Shown in pieces: positions 39,536-51,222 of a DNA stretch of 64,000 nucleotides (positions are counted from its first letter, which is position 1; the number at the start of each line of letters is the position of its first letter). The stretch is from Nosema muscidifuracis. Taxonomy: Eukaryota; Microsporidia; Nosematidae. The stretch covers positions 372,001 to 436,000 of the forward strand of contig JAIOKI010000015.1 of NCBI GenBank assembly GCA_028335825.1, written 5' to 3'. The position numbers and the translations under genes are program-made. The notes under the pieces were generated by a model. It was not told the origin of the DNA and did not search any database. It worked only from the letters and a program-made list of their open reading frames with translations.

Positions 39536-39931
39536 ATGGTAAAGGATTTTATTAAAGAAGAGTTACAGGCACAGGCTACACTTGGTCTTTTATTATTGAA
39601 AAATGGTTCGGAAGGTGGAAATACTAATAGAAGCAAAAGATCTCTCATACAAAATTTAGTACTAAAAGAAATATTCAAAGTAACTATGTTTCCATCATCA
39701 CAAACCAAATTTGATCTAAGCATTTTATTAAATTTAAGTAGGAAAACAATAAATGTCTGGTTTCAGAATGAAAGACAGAATGAGAAAGTTTCATTGAAAA
39801 ATTCGAAAGATCTTATTAAAAGATCAGAAAAAGTTGAAATTAATGCAATTATTCTTTTTAGAATATATAAAAGTTCGCAAGTCAAATTGATGTGTAACAA
39901 AAATGACAAAAATAAATATTTTGATCTTTAA
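39536..39931 (+). CDS. Homeodomain transcription factor
   Basis: 131 residues. A homeodomain covers about 31-86: NRSKRSLIQNLVLKEIF (helix 1 with the usual Leu and Phe), FPSSQTKFDLSILLNLS (helix 2) and SRKTINVWFQNERQNEK (helix 3). Trp48, Phe49, Gln50, Asn51 and Arg53 (homeodomain numbering) are kept; position 52 is Glu instead of the common Arg. Microsporidia have a set of such short homeobox genes; the target is unknown. The ATG follows GGG (39532-39534) by one base. Flanked by about 1 kb and 1.5 kb without other genes. Confidence 0.88.
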   Translation: MVKDFIKEELQAQATLGLLLLKNGSEGGNTNRSKRSLIQNLVLKEIFKVTMFPSSQTKFDLSILLNLSRKTINVWFQNERQNEKVSLKNSKDLIKRSEKVEINAIILFRIYKSSQVKLMCNKNDKNKYFDL

Positions 39932-41451
39932 ATACTAAATAATATTTTATTTTCTAATTATTATATGTTTAATATCTCAACTAGATTTTTGTGACATTTT
40001 TTTGTTTAGAAGTTTAATTAAAAAAGATAAAAATTTTTTTATTTGTTGAACTAAATTAAAAAACAGTATGCTAAAAAAAATTTTTAACAAAAATGATTAA
40101 TCGAAAAAATGAATTTATATGATAGAAAAATTCTTTTTAAAATGTTCTTTGATTATATTATGAATCTTAAGAACTTGAAAGTTTCTCAATATAATTGACC
40201 TATATTTTTTTTCGTTTAAGTTTTCTTATTGATGCTTTTGTATAGTAAAAGACATAATTTTATTTTACAAAATATTTGAAGATTATAGTAAATTAGACCA
40301 TGATAGATTTTTTACAAAATTTTTAATATAGTTAGAAAATATGAATCTAAAAAATTATCATTTTCATTGTAAATAAGTGTGAGTGGATCTATTTATAAGC
40401 TTAGACTAAGACTGTAATTAGAATAGAATAAATATATAAAAAGTTTGGAATTCAATATTTATTTTATAATTTATTATATTTCAACCTCAATTATGGTAAA
40501 TACACACAATTTATTTATTTACCCCTATTAAAAGTATATTCTTATTCTGAGCTAGATAGTCTACATATATAAAAAGGTTGATTTTTTACCCAAATAATAA
40601 AAGTGCATTTCTGTTCTGAGAAAATAAAAACTTTAGCTATTCATAAATATAAAAGTTTGTAATTCGATATTTATTTTTTTACTCAAATAATAAAAGTATT
40701 CTTTTGTATACTTTTATATAAAAAGCTTAAGAATAAATTGTATTTTTCGACAACAAGTTTTTTGCTAAATGTTATATTCAACCTTATATTAATCTAATGA
40801 ATTATTGATATCAAGCATTAAATGGAATTTTATTGTGACGAATAACTGAAAACCTTCATTTTATATGATATCTGTAAATGAAACTTTTAAATTTCAGATA
40901 GATTAAATTAAAAAGATTTATTAAATTTGTAATTTTAAATGAAAGGACTTGAGTTAGTAGATAAAATCTTATTAAGTAATTTCTTTGATAAACATAGGTA
41001 TCAATGATATATAATTATATAAGTAAGAGGTATTAAAATAATTAACGATTATATTGAATTTTCTAATCTATTATACAATAATAACTAAATTTAGTCATAT
41101 TACTAATAGGTTACTGATATGATTCATTCTATCTATTGATGTTTTATGAAATTTAAACCGATTATTATTTATAAATATTATCCGCAATATAGATATTAAT
41201 TTAAATTATATCAATGACCATGTATATATTTTTTTATTAAATCTATTATTTAATTTTATATATTAAATAAACAAAAAAATAAATAAATAGAAATATTTTT
41301 TTAAGAAATTTTCAAGATAATTTATTTTATCCATAAATGTAGGTTCAAATATTTTTTTTAATTACAAATAGTTTCGTCACATCAATAAATTTGAATTTTG
41401 TTTGATATTTGATTAAAAAAATATTTAAATGTTTTTTTTTAAATTGGAAAT
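39932..41451. other. Gene-poor stretch
   Basis: 1.52 kb. A TATATAAAAAG.TTG-TTCGATATTTATTTTTT-like phrase recurs about three times (about 40435-40735), with CCAAATAATAAAAGT-like words between. No ORF or RNA gene recognised. Confidence 0.5.
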
Positions 41452-41616
41452 ATGAAATTAGTATATCTATCTCTATTTATTATCAAATACACAATGTGTT
41501 GTGGAAGTAGTGCGCCTAGTACATCAGAATCCACAGGAGGTTTTATTGGAGTTCCTACTGTATTTACAACTAACCCTATTACGACTATTGTATCAGGTGA
41601 ACCTGCAAAAAAATAA
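41452..41616 (+). CDS. Small secreted peptide, 54 aa
   Basis: A short frame with a clear signal peptide (MKLVYLSLFIIKYTMCCG). It is followed by a 35-residue mature part rich in Ser, Thr, Gly and Pro and ending GEPAKK, with CC just at the cleavage zone. The region is noticeably less A/T-rich than the surrounding kilobases, and the Ser/Thr/Pro/Gly content is not what random A/T DNA would give. The antisense frame here is its shadow. No CCC precedes it. It could be a spore-wall or secreted effector peptide; O-glycosylation is plausible. Function unknown. Confidence 0.55.
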   Translation: MKLVYLSLFIIKYTMCCGSSAPSTSESTGGFIGVPTVFTTNPITTIVSGEPAKK

Positions 41617-43683
41617 ATAACCTTCATAAATCCTATTAAAAATTTTCAACATGTATGCTTCAGTTGAGTATTTAAGTCATTTCATATTAAATTAAATATC
41701 ACATATTTTTTAAATTATAAAAGAATATTTAGTATGGACAAACAATTTAAATAAAAACCCGTAAGATTAAAAGTAAATAATTCACTAATTATATATTCAA
41801 TTTAATTTATTTCTCGACATCTATAGACAGAAAAAGTCTTAAACTATTAATTTAGATCACCATGCTTAACTGTAGGATCGATATTATTTTTATAAAATCC
41901 ACAATCTTCTTTGATGGACATATCTACGACTATCAGATAAAAATAAAATTTGACCATAAAAAAATGGACATTAGCTGAAATCTTGAATTTAAGGGATATA
42001 TATAATAGTCTTATTTCTACTGTTCAAAAGCAAAGCTTTTTTTCATATATTACTATAGTTTTAGGTTATCTAAAACTTTTATTATTCTGATTCTTAGAAT
42101 TTTTTCATATGAAAAACTAGCCTGATAAATAATCTTTGTAAAAAAAATTATATTTTTGTCATTATAAATACAAAGCGATAATACTTCATTTATAAACAAT
42201 CACATGTTTTATTAACTTAAAAATTTTTGGAAATAATCTAAAATTGTGATATAATGATTAAAATACATATAAATACATTAATTTCGTAACAAGGATGAAT
42301 CTAAAGCCAAATGACATAAATAAACCGTTTTTATAAGACAAATTTCATCAATTTTTTTCAAATGATAGCTTTATTGATATATATATATAATAAAAAGCTT
42401 TTAATATAATTATCTACAAATGATAAATTGCATTATTCTCTTGTTTAATTTAAATCGCAAAATACTAGATATCTGTTGATTAGATATTGCATATAATATT
42501 ACGCAAAGAATGCAAGATTAAATAAACTAGAAAGATAAAAATTCTTTTCTGTTTAACAGGTATAGGTAATAATTTTGTAGGAAGTAAAGTCAAAAATATA
42601 AAAATCCAATAAGCTGAATATTGTGATAATCGATAAAAATCGTAAGCCTTAAATTTCACATTTATTAAGAACCTTTAATAATTTAGATGCTTTAATCTAT
42701 GAGAATATGATTCTTTGTAAACGATTTAAGACTTATAAGTGGTGCATGACTAAGATTTTCTTTTAGTTCTAACATGAGATAGAATGGTTGTAAATTTACA
42801 ATTGTTTATTGTCACAAACCGAATTGAAATGTATATTTGATCATGAATTTTAAAGTTCTTCACTAGATACTGAAGAATATAATTGAAATACAAATCTCTT
42901 TGAGAATCTATTCTCATTTTGTAAGAAAGTAATGATATAAATAGCGAAAAGGAAAAATAAAAATCATAAAAAAATAAGATAAAATTCAGTAAAATAATAG
43001 CTTTAGCATATTTTTAACATAAATTCGTTATATGAGGATGGATTATTTTATAATCATATTTGAAATCACAAATTTTTATATATTTGTAAATTATATTGTG
43101 TAAATATTTTAATTTATCATTTTAATCAATATTAAGATATTATTTATCACGTTAATAATTCTATTTGTTTGATTTATGATTTAATTTATCATTTTAATGA
43201 TTCTATTTGTTTGATGTCTGATTTAATTTATTATTTTAATTAATCATAAATTAAATTTATTTTTAAAAATCAAGTCTGTTCACGAACTTAAAAATGTCTC
43301 ACAAGTCAATTGACTTATTGTTATATAATCTGGTTTAATCACATAAGAAATTATCCTTATCTATACTTGTACATTGAGTTACATGTTTGACTTAAAACTT
43401 GATGTATTTTTTTTACTTACACAGTTCTATTGTTTTTAAATGAAGTAATTCTCAATTAAATGATTAGTAATTTTTTATTTTACTGCAACAATAAAATGTA
43501 AGCCATAATAAAAAAATTATCTGCAAAAAATCTTACATAATTAAGCATCACTGCAAAGCAAAAAAATTATTTAATTAAATATAAGTATTTTTAAAAAATA
43601 ATTTTAAAATGATTAGAAAATATACATTAATCAAACAATTTTATATCTTTTTTTTATTCAAACAAAGAAGTAATTAAAATAAT
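41617..43683. other. Gene-poor stretch
   Basis: 2.07 kb. No convincing ORF. Near 43090-43265 a phrase like TAATTTATCATTTTAATnATTCTATTTGTTTGAT recurs about three times. Nothing resembling tRNA or rRNA was found by eye. Confidence 0.5.
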
Positions 43684-44376
43684 TTATTTTTTATTAAAAT
43701 TGAAATTTTTAACCATGAAGAGTATATAACCTAAAGCTTCGTATACCACAGTAATAATTATCTCTCCATCTTTAGAAATTATCAGAGAAGTTTCATTTAA
43801 GGAATTGAGCACCCTATTATTTATATTAAGCTCATAAAATCTTTTCAATAAATTCGATTTTGCAAAATGTTTCTTTCCATTAAACAAGCAATTCATAAAG
43901 TAAATATTGCAAAACTCAACAAATTTTTTTGTGTTTCCATTTAGTTTTGTTATAGACTGTATATCTATATCCTTAATTGCTTCTGAAATAGTTTTAAGTT
44001 TTGGATTTGTAAATGTATTTTTATAGATTTCAATCAGAATTTTTTCAAATATTTTGAAATCATTTTCATCCATATTAAAGTATTTCGGTTTATCGATTAC
44101 CGAATTATAACTATCGACAGCATTAATAAAACCATGGAGTGATTGATTAAAGAAATCCTCCGATCTGACTTCATTTCCAGTAAGAAGTTTGTAACTTTTA
44201 TTAATTTTTTCATTAATATTTGTATAAACATTTCCATTATAATAACTTTTATCTTCTTGTCTTATAGCAAATAAACGTTCTTTGTTGCTTTTTGGCCTAA
44301 TTTCATTGTACCAACGTTCTAGTCTATTAATACATACTACTAATGAAAAACTAATTAAAAATAATATAAGTTTCAT
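43684..44376 (-). CDS. Secreted protein of unknown function, 230 aa
   Basis: A signal peptide (MKLILFLISFSLVVC, about 1-16) is followed by a soluble helical protein with Lys/Asn-rich segments and a hydrophobic C-terminal helix (about 204-224, VVYEALGYILFMV). Only a couple of cysteines in the mature part. No family recognised. Similar in length and plan to the products at 59701 and 61430, so a diverged lineage-specific family is possible but unproven. No CCC; ATACCGTT-type sequence precedes the ATG. Confidence 0.65.
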   Translation of the reverse strand: MKLILFLISFSLVVCINRLERWYNEIRPKSNKERLFAIRQEDKSYYNGNVYTNINEKINKSYKLLTGNEVRSEDFFNQSLHGFINAVDSYNSVIDKPKYFNMDENDFKIFEKILIEIYKNTFTNPKLKTISEAIKDIDIQSITKLNGNTKKFVEFCNIYFMNCLFNGKKHFAKSNLLKRFYELNINNRVLNSLNETSLIISKDGEIIITVVYEALGYILFMVKNFNFNKK

Positions 44377-46990
44377 AACGGTAACAATTTCTTTATTAAA
44401 TATAATTTTTTAAAAAAAATCAATAATCACAAAAATTATCAAGTATCAAGTAGTTGTTCCTTTTTGTTAAAGGATAATCCTAATATATCTGATTTTAAAA
44501 TATTTCCTAAAAGTATTATCTATTTTATTTTGATTTAATACATTTGAAGATATTAGATTGTTTTGTATTTGATACATTTATTTGTTTGTTTTGATAAATA
44601 CATTCTAGTTGTTGGACTAAAAGTATATAAAATAAATAATGTGTTTGAATTCCACAAAAGCCTGAGATTCGAATTAATTTTATATTTGCATATTATTACA
44701 TCTAGATTTACTAAATTAAATATAAAAATAATTTATGATTATTAAACAAATAACACCATTCTTCTAAATATTAACGTCATTATAAGTCATATGAAATGTA
44801 GGAAGATTAATTTAAAATAAATTAATTAAGAAATTAAATATTTGATCTTTTTTTGATTAATTATATAAAAATATAAATTAAAACATAAAAGGAGAGATTA
44901 GATTTATTAAAAATTTACTTTAAAAATCATTAATACTTTTGTTAAACTGAGATTTTAAAGAGGTCTGTTAAAATCTTACTTTTAGACTTATAATAATGAA
45001 TAACAATTTTTATTTTTTAAGCTATTTTTAAGAATTAAAAATTATTTTTTATTTGTTATTATTGTAGCCTTATGTAATAAAAAATTATTAATAGATTTGA
45101 AACTTTTAAAAAATCAACAAATTACTCATTCGAATTCCAAACTGTTTTTATTTAAGAAGTTCAGTTATTTGAATAGAATATGATAATTTGTTGAAGATTT
45201 TTATAATTGAGCACTATTTTAGCAAATTTTTGAGGTTGGGATGTCTTATAAATATTATAATTTTTTTTCTTTTTTATATATTAATGTTACTATTCAACCT
45301 TTTTTTCCTATAAAAAACTTATAAGTTTTTTTGTTATTAAATTTTATCTTTTATATATATGGATTTCGATACATTGATTGTGGGCTTAATTACTTTTTCT
45401 CATCTATGGTTTCATCATTTTCATTAACAAAGAATTTTCTTAATGACTTTTTTTCTTATCTTTAATAAAATCCTTATTCGTTTGATGAATTATGTATTGT
45501 TATAGAATTGATGTTTTCATCACTAAATTAATTTTATTGTTTTATACAAAAGCAAAATATTTGAAAATACAATTATAATTATTTACAAATATTAATTAAA
45601 TATTTAAAGGATAAATTATTATTTGTTATAGTTAATAGTACATTTAAATCATTATATTTATTTAAATAATCTAAATATAATATTTCCGACATAATCATAA
45701 TTCATTTTTTAAAATATTAAATTAATTGATATATTTTAGAATGAATATTAGATAATATTTTAATGAAGCCGTTAATTATTATAATTTTTTTAGTCTTTAT
45801 CTTTTGTGAAAATAAAATGTTTTATGTTTTTATTTGACATTATTAAATTAAAAGTAAAAAATTTACTATAAATAAAAAAAATGAAATTTTAATAGTAGAG
45901 GTTGAAGTAACGTATTAGTATTTCTTTAGAAAGTTGATGTAAAAAATAATAAACTTTACGTTTTGGGCTACCAAGTTTTTTATATTGGTCATGAAAGCAA
46001 AATTTTTCTTTTTGTTATAACTTGGAATGAAATAACAACGAGGTAAAACAAAAGTACAGAAAGTGCTTGGTATAATTCCTAAATTTAAATTTTCATAAAA
46101 TATATCACTCTGAGTAAGATTCTTAGAGTATCTCGTTGGAATACAGATGCGGAAAAGATCTACCGGAGGAAGTTGAAACGAGAGACATGAATATGTATTT
46201 GAAACTATAAAAAGATGATATCAAGCCTAACCCCATAAACATTTTATATTTGTTTATTGTATAAGTGACACAATGTAGTGATAATTTATGAAAAAATATA
46301 TTGCTGGTAAATTACTTTTCAAAAGGAATTTGTAACTATAAAAAACATTTTCCAATGAGTTTAGAAAAATCTTTTTAGATATGGTTAACATAATATTTTG
46401 AAGTAATCTCTATCTAAGCGCGTTTAAATAATGAAGAAAAATTGGTTTTTTATATTTCTAGGTTAAAATTTTTGTTGAGTTGGCTCAAAATTTTTTGAAT
46501 AGTTGATGATTAAAAATATGCAAATCTCAGATATAAAAAGATAAGATTTAAGATTTGAATTTTAAATACGTCATTCAGTTTTTATTTAGTAATCTTTTGC
46601 ATCTTTAATCGACGTCTTACAAACGTGGTACAAATCATATTTATAAAAAAAATAATATTTATTTATTGACTCATGTATGTCACCATTTGTTTGTCTTCTA
46701 CTTGACTACGACAGTTGAATTTTTATAAATATTCTGAGATATTAGTTAATTAAATTTCACGATTAAGAAGTGATGACTAATATAATAATGTGTACTGTAG
46801 TACACTATAATTAAAAGTTTAAGAACTCTGCAAAAAAATAAAATTTTCATGTTGAATTTATAAAGTTTAGTATTACTAAAAGACCAATAAATAATGCTAA
46901 CTTCAAAATATTAAAAGTGATTTCGAAAACTTGAAACCAAAATTTAGATGAATTAAACATTTCTTAAAAAATAATCGAAATATAAACTAT
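44377..46990. other. Gene-poor stretch with a possible remnant
   Basis: 2.61 kb. A 60-codon frame at 44563-44745 lacks an ATG and is probably chance or decayed. Around 46085-46215 is an island of higher G+C with charged codons (RWNTDAEKIYRRKLKRET in one frame) bounded by stops; it may be a fragment of a dead gene. Otherwise featureless. Confidence 0.4.
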
Positions 46991-48616
46991 TTAATTAATG
47001 ATATTAATTAATTCTTCCTTTATAGGAAAAGATTGTAAATTTTCAATCTGTTCTAGTTTTTCATTTTCTTTCGATTTAAAATAAAAATTATAATTGCTAT
47101 ATATTAGTGGTGAACGTTTGTTCAAATGACTTAACATATCTAAGATAGCAGTTTGTTCATATTGGAGTATGTATGTAACATCCTCTATATCTTTCAAAAC
47201 ATGCCTGAAAATATTAAAAGCTGAATTTTCATCTTTAGGCAAATGTAATTTATATAATATTTCGTCATATAGCTTTTTCCAACGAAATTCATCAGATTTG
47301 TAGTCATCCGATAAATATACCTCGTTAAGTATTTTTGCAAACAAAATCATCAAATAGTTGGAATAGTTGAATTGAGAGTTGGGTCTGAATTGAAGGAATC
47401 TATTTTTAATTATTTTTTCGAATAGATTTCTGTACGTAATTTCCAACGCATCTTTTTTCAATTGATCTTCATTTAAGCTTTGAATAGCAAAGTTTAGATT
47501 CATAATATTTTCAAACTCATCTTTTGTAATTATATTGAGGTTTCTAACTATATGATAGAATATTATAGAATATGATGAGTAATGTGAGTCCATGATCTTA
47601 TTTACAATTAATAATTTCATATCATCCGTCATCGAATAATAAAGTAGACTTACTGACAGCAAATCATCGTTTTTTAAAGATAATGAAAAAGTAAAGAAAT
47701 CTGTTATCTCTTCAAACATTTTTTCAGTAATATTTCTGTTGAGGAACTCGCATGACGAATAAATGCAATTATCAATAATTATATAGCTTTCATAAACAAT
47801 GTATATAAAGTTCAAATCAAAAACGTAAGGAGTTGTTATGTTTTTATTTTCATTCATTGATGTGTTCTTAATAAAATTTTCGTGAAATTCTGTGTTATTG
47901 TAATTAAAACTGTAGTATGAAAATTTAAAGTTTCTAAAAAGTTCTTCCAATAAATTTTCATCAGTCAATTTCGAAAATTTAAAGTCTTTCAGAAAATTTA
48001 TAAAGTAGTATTTAAAGCTAATCTCTTCGTAATTTATGTTGAAAAAATATAAACAATTTTTTCGTTTAAATATACAATTGATGATTATATCATCATCTCT
48101 ACAAATAATCTCAGATGATCCTAAATTATTCTCAAAAGAATAAAATAATAAATCACTATTTCTTATTATTCGTATTTTGTGATTCTTATGATATTTTTTA
48201 AGTTCTTCTATAAAGATATCAATTACTTTTCTTTGAACTTTCGAGTTAGAACATGCAGATAAATTATAAAGTATGTTGTAGTCAATAACTCTATCTTTGA
48301 AGTTTTTATCAAGAAATTCTTTTATGGAGCATTCGCTGTTATTTTTATCTTTTATAATAACATTATTCTGTAATTCTAGATTGAATTTGAATTCTATGTT
48401 TTTTATTATAGAATGCTCTTCTCTGTCAATAAGTCTTTCTCTCCATATAGACATAGGAGCAACAAATTCAATATTGATTAATAAGTTTTTTTTATTTAGA
48501 TCAATGACTTCAAATTCTTTTTTGTTGTACTTTTGAATTATTGTATCTTGTATGTTTTCATAAAGTTTTAGATACGTTAGAGATGCTAACAAATTAGATA
48601 TATGCAAAAAAATCAT
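46991..48616 (-). CDS. Large secreted protein of unknown function, 541 aa
   Basis: CCC (48617-48619) touches the ATG, giving strong start support. Residues 1-15 (MIFLHISNLLASLTY) form a likely signal peptide. The rest is soluble and helical with Asn/Asp/Lys-rich parts, an IRRNSDLLFYSFENNLG stretch (about 149-165), and a helical C-terminal third ending in a Glu/Lys-rich tail. No known domain. Eight or so scattered cysteines and several NxS/T sites. Together with the 446-aa secreted product at 51223 it could belong to a lineage-specific group of large secreted proteins. Confidence 0.75.
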   Translation of the reverse strand: MIFLHISNLLASLTYLKLYENIQDTIIQKYNKKEFEVIDLNKKNLLINIEFVAPMSIWRERLIDREEHSIIKNIEFKFNLELQNNVIIKDKNNSECSIKEFLDKNFKDRVIDYNILYNLSACSNSKVQRKVIDIFIEELKKYHKNHKIRIIRNSDLLFYSFENNLGSSEIICRDDDIIINCIFKRKNCLYFFNINYEEISFKYYFINFLKDFKFSKLTDENLLEELFRNFKFSYYSFNYNNTEFHENFIKNTSMNENKNITTPYVFDLNFIYIVYESYIIIDNCIYSSCEFLNRNITEKMFEEITDFFTFSLSLKNDDLLSVSLLYYSMTDDMKLLIVNKIMDSHYSSYSIIFYHIVRNLNIITKDEFENIMNLNFAIQSLNEDQLKKDALEITYRNLFEKIIKNRFLQFRPNSQFNYSNYLMILFAKILNEVYLSDDYKSDEFRWKKLYDEILYKLHLPKDENSAFNIFRHVLKDIEDVTYILQYEQTAILDMLSHLNKRSPLIYSNYNFYFKSKENEKLEQIENLQSFPIKEELINIIN

Positions 48617-51222
48617 GGGTAATTAATTTTATTTTTTTTTAAATCAATTAATGAAAATACAATTTAAAAATAATCATAAATTAAAATTTAAAGTATTTAA
48701 TTAAAAATTGTTATTTTTGAATACTTAATACAAGTAATTTCAATATGTTTATTTTATAAAAAATTAATTTTAAAATGATTTGTTTTTTTAGTATTATTAT
48801 AAAAAAAGTTTTTAAAAGAAAAAAATTATGTATTTATGATTAAGACATAAATATTTATTACTATATAAAAAATTTTGTATTTTTGTAATATTTTTTAAAA
48901 CAAATCATTTTAAAATTAAATTTTTGTAAAATAAATATTAAATTAACTCTGAAAAAAATAATATTTTAGATCATTAGAAAGTCTTTATATTAATATGTAG
49001 AAAATAATATTTTTGATGTTTTCTAAAAATCTATTTTAATATATATAAGTTAATGTTATATAATATAAATAATTAATTATCATAAAATTACATCAGAGTT
49101 TTAATTTTATGAATAGTTTATTTTTGAATAAATTTTTTAAATCATACATTTTTAAATTAGTTGTTATATTTGTAATTAATTTATTTAGATTAACTTAATA
49201 AATATAAAAATTAATATTTGAAACATCAATGTTACAACTCATTTTTATTTATAGTAATTCTAAATATTGTAGAATATAAAGAAATGACAAAATAAGAAAT
49301 TAAAACTTTAACTAAAATGTCTCAATAAATTTTCTAGATACTAATATAAAACATTCTTAAAGGTCAAATATTTACATCGTAGAAATTAATTTTTCACAAT
49401 GTTCAATGAAATTACTTTAAACAAGATTACAATTACGATTTAAGTATGTTCAAGTTGATTGAAATTTTTTTTGAAATTTATAAAATCCACCAGAAAAAAA
49501 CTCTTTTTAGTTTTAAATAGCTTTTTTTGTCTTTAAAATGCAATCACTTATTATCAAATAAAATTATTTTTTGTTATTATCATTTATAAAATAATAACTA
49601 TAACAGTATTATTAATTTAAAAATTTGATTAAAACAGAAAGCCACTTAGTGTAGGAAATTTTAAGAAACGAAAAAGTAGAATTACTAAAAATATAAAAAT
49701 ACAATATATTAACTGTTAAATTGTAGTTATTTATAAGATTATAAAGAAAATAAAAATCATAAAACTATGAATAATCAGTCAAGAAAATATGATTTATCAG
49801 CCAAAGAAATAAAGGATGCTAACAAAAATAAAATCAAAATAATTCTTTTTACAATGGTATGTGACGTATTGGTAGCTACTAATATTAAATTATGTGAGTA
49901 GCGTTGGATTATATATCTCAACACAGACATTAATTCAGAAAAGAGTGTTTAAACACTTGCGAAAGTAGTTCTTTTGACCATCAATAAGAAAAAATAAAAT
50001 GATAAATTGTTATTGAGTATATGCTTTGATGTTAACAATAGATATCGCTTATTTATTTAGAAATACTTAAAAGAATAATTATCTTAAAAAAATTTTGTTT
50101 TGATCTTATAGATCTAAAATGCGACTTCACATAAAAAGCGTTTTAAACTTCAAAATTAGATGCTTTATTTTATTCTATTATATTATTAAACCCCAATTAT
50201 TTCAAGCACTAATATTAAATATTATGAGAAGATCTTCTACTAGTAAATCATAGTACCTTTCTTATATTAGATTATATAAGTTGCTCGATTTTTCATATAT
50301 GTGTCTAAATTTTCTAATTTACTATCATTAATGATCTCAATAATTTCAATATTTGATTTAAGATTAATAGTTTTGAATAAGTATTCAATTTATTTTTTTA
50401 TAAAATTCTCATTTTTTGTTATGTCATAAGATAATGTAAAATTAATCCGTCTAAAAAATTATTTTTTATGTATTATAGAATAATAAAAAAACTCATCAAT
50501 TTTTTTAATATCTCAGATCACTGTTTAAACTTAGAAAATATTTGTAGACTGATATAGATTTCAATTAGATTTTCTAAAACATTTCTCTTTAATTTTTTAT
50601 CAGTAGTATTTCTAAAAGAGCATAACTAAAAACTATAACTTTGTCGATTAGTAGAACTAAAATTCTTTTGTAAGACCAATATCATCCTCTTATATTTAAA
50701 GTTAAATTCAATTATTTTTTTGATCTAAAATTATATAATCTAACATCTTTTATACCTAATATTGAATTTTCGAGAATTATATTTGTCAACCTGAATTATC
50801 AAATTGTTTTTATCATATTTTAAATTATAAGTTACAATTTTATTTTGCTTTAAAGTTTTACTACCAAATAAATATGATTGTATCTGTAGAAACATAAAAG
50901 CATGCTCAAGTCTAATTTGTCTTATTAGATTGATACTATACATATTTAAATTTATTAATATCAAATTTTTTATATAATACTTAAATAGACTGTTTTTAGT
51001 CAAAATTAAACAAACAAAGTTTAATTAAAAGAAATGTTAAGCCAATATTACACTAATAATACTTTACAAAAAGATTTACTATGAGTAAAAGAATTAACAA
51101 ATATACACATAGGTTGATAAAATAAATAATTATTATATATTGTGTTTATTAATTATAATTGGTGGTTAATATTATACAAATAAATAACACTTTTTAATAA
51201 ATATAGAACTAAAAATCATTAA
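48617..51222. other. Gene-poor stretch
   Basis: 2.6 kb between two large secreted-protein genes. Two weak frames are noted and not called: 49767-49901 (+, 44 codons, ATG start) and 50740-50943 (-, 67 codons, ATG start). About 48760-48930 shows an imperfect inverted pair (AAAATTAATTTTAAAATGATTTG and CAAATCATTTTAAAATTAAATTT). Nothing else seen. Confidence 0.45.
48763..48928. repeat. Imperfect inverted repeat in spacer
   Basis: Two arms of about 22-25 bases, near 48763-48785 and 48901-48925, are close reverse complements and enclose about 115 bases. It could fold as a long hairpin or be a remnant of a small inverted-repeat element. No coding content between the arms. Confidence 0.55.

Noticed and set aside
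41439-41627. Minus-strand 62-codon frame
   Set aside because: Shadow of the plus-strand secreted peptide at 41452-41616, which has a signal peptide and ATG.
44563-44745. 60-codon plus-strand frame
   Set aside because: Has no ATG start, only TTG, no start motif, and an A/T-driven composition.
49767-49901. 44-codon plus-strand frame with mixed composition
   Set aside because: Starts with ATG and is not repetitive, but lacks a start motif, signal peptide or family match; too short to call.
50740-50943. 67-codon minus-strand frame from an internal ATG
   Set aside because: No motif, no recognised family and no start signal; could be a remnant but cannot be supported.
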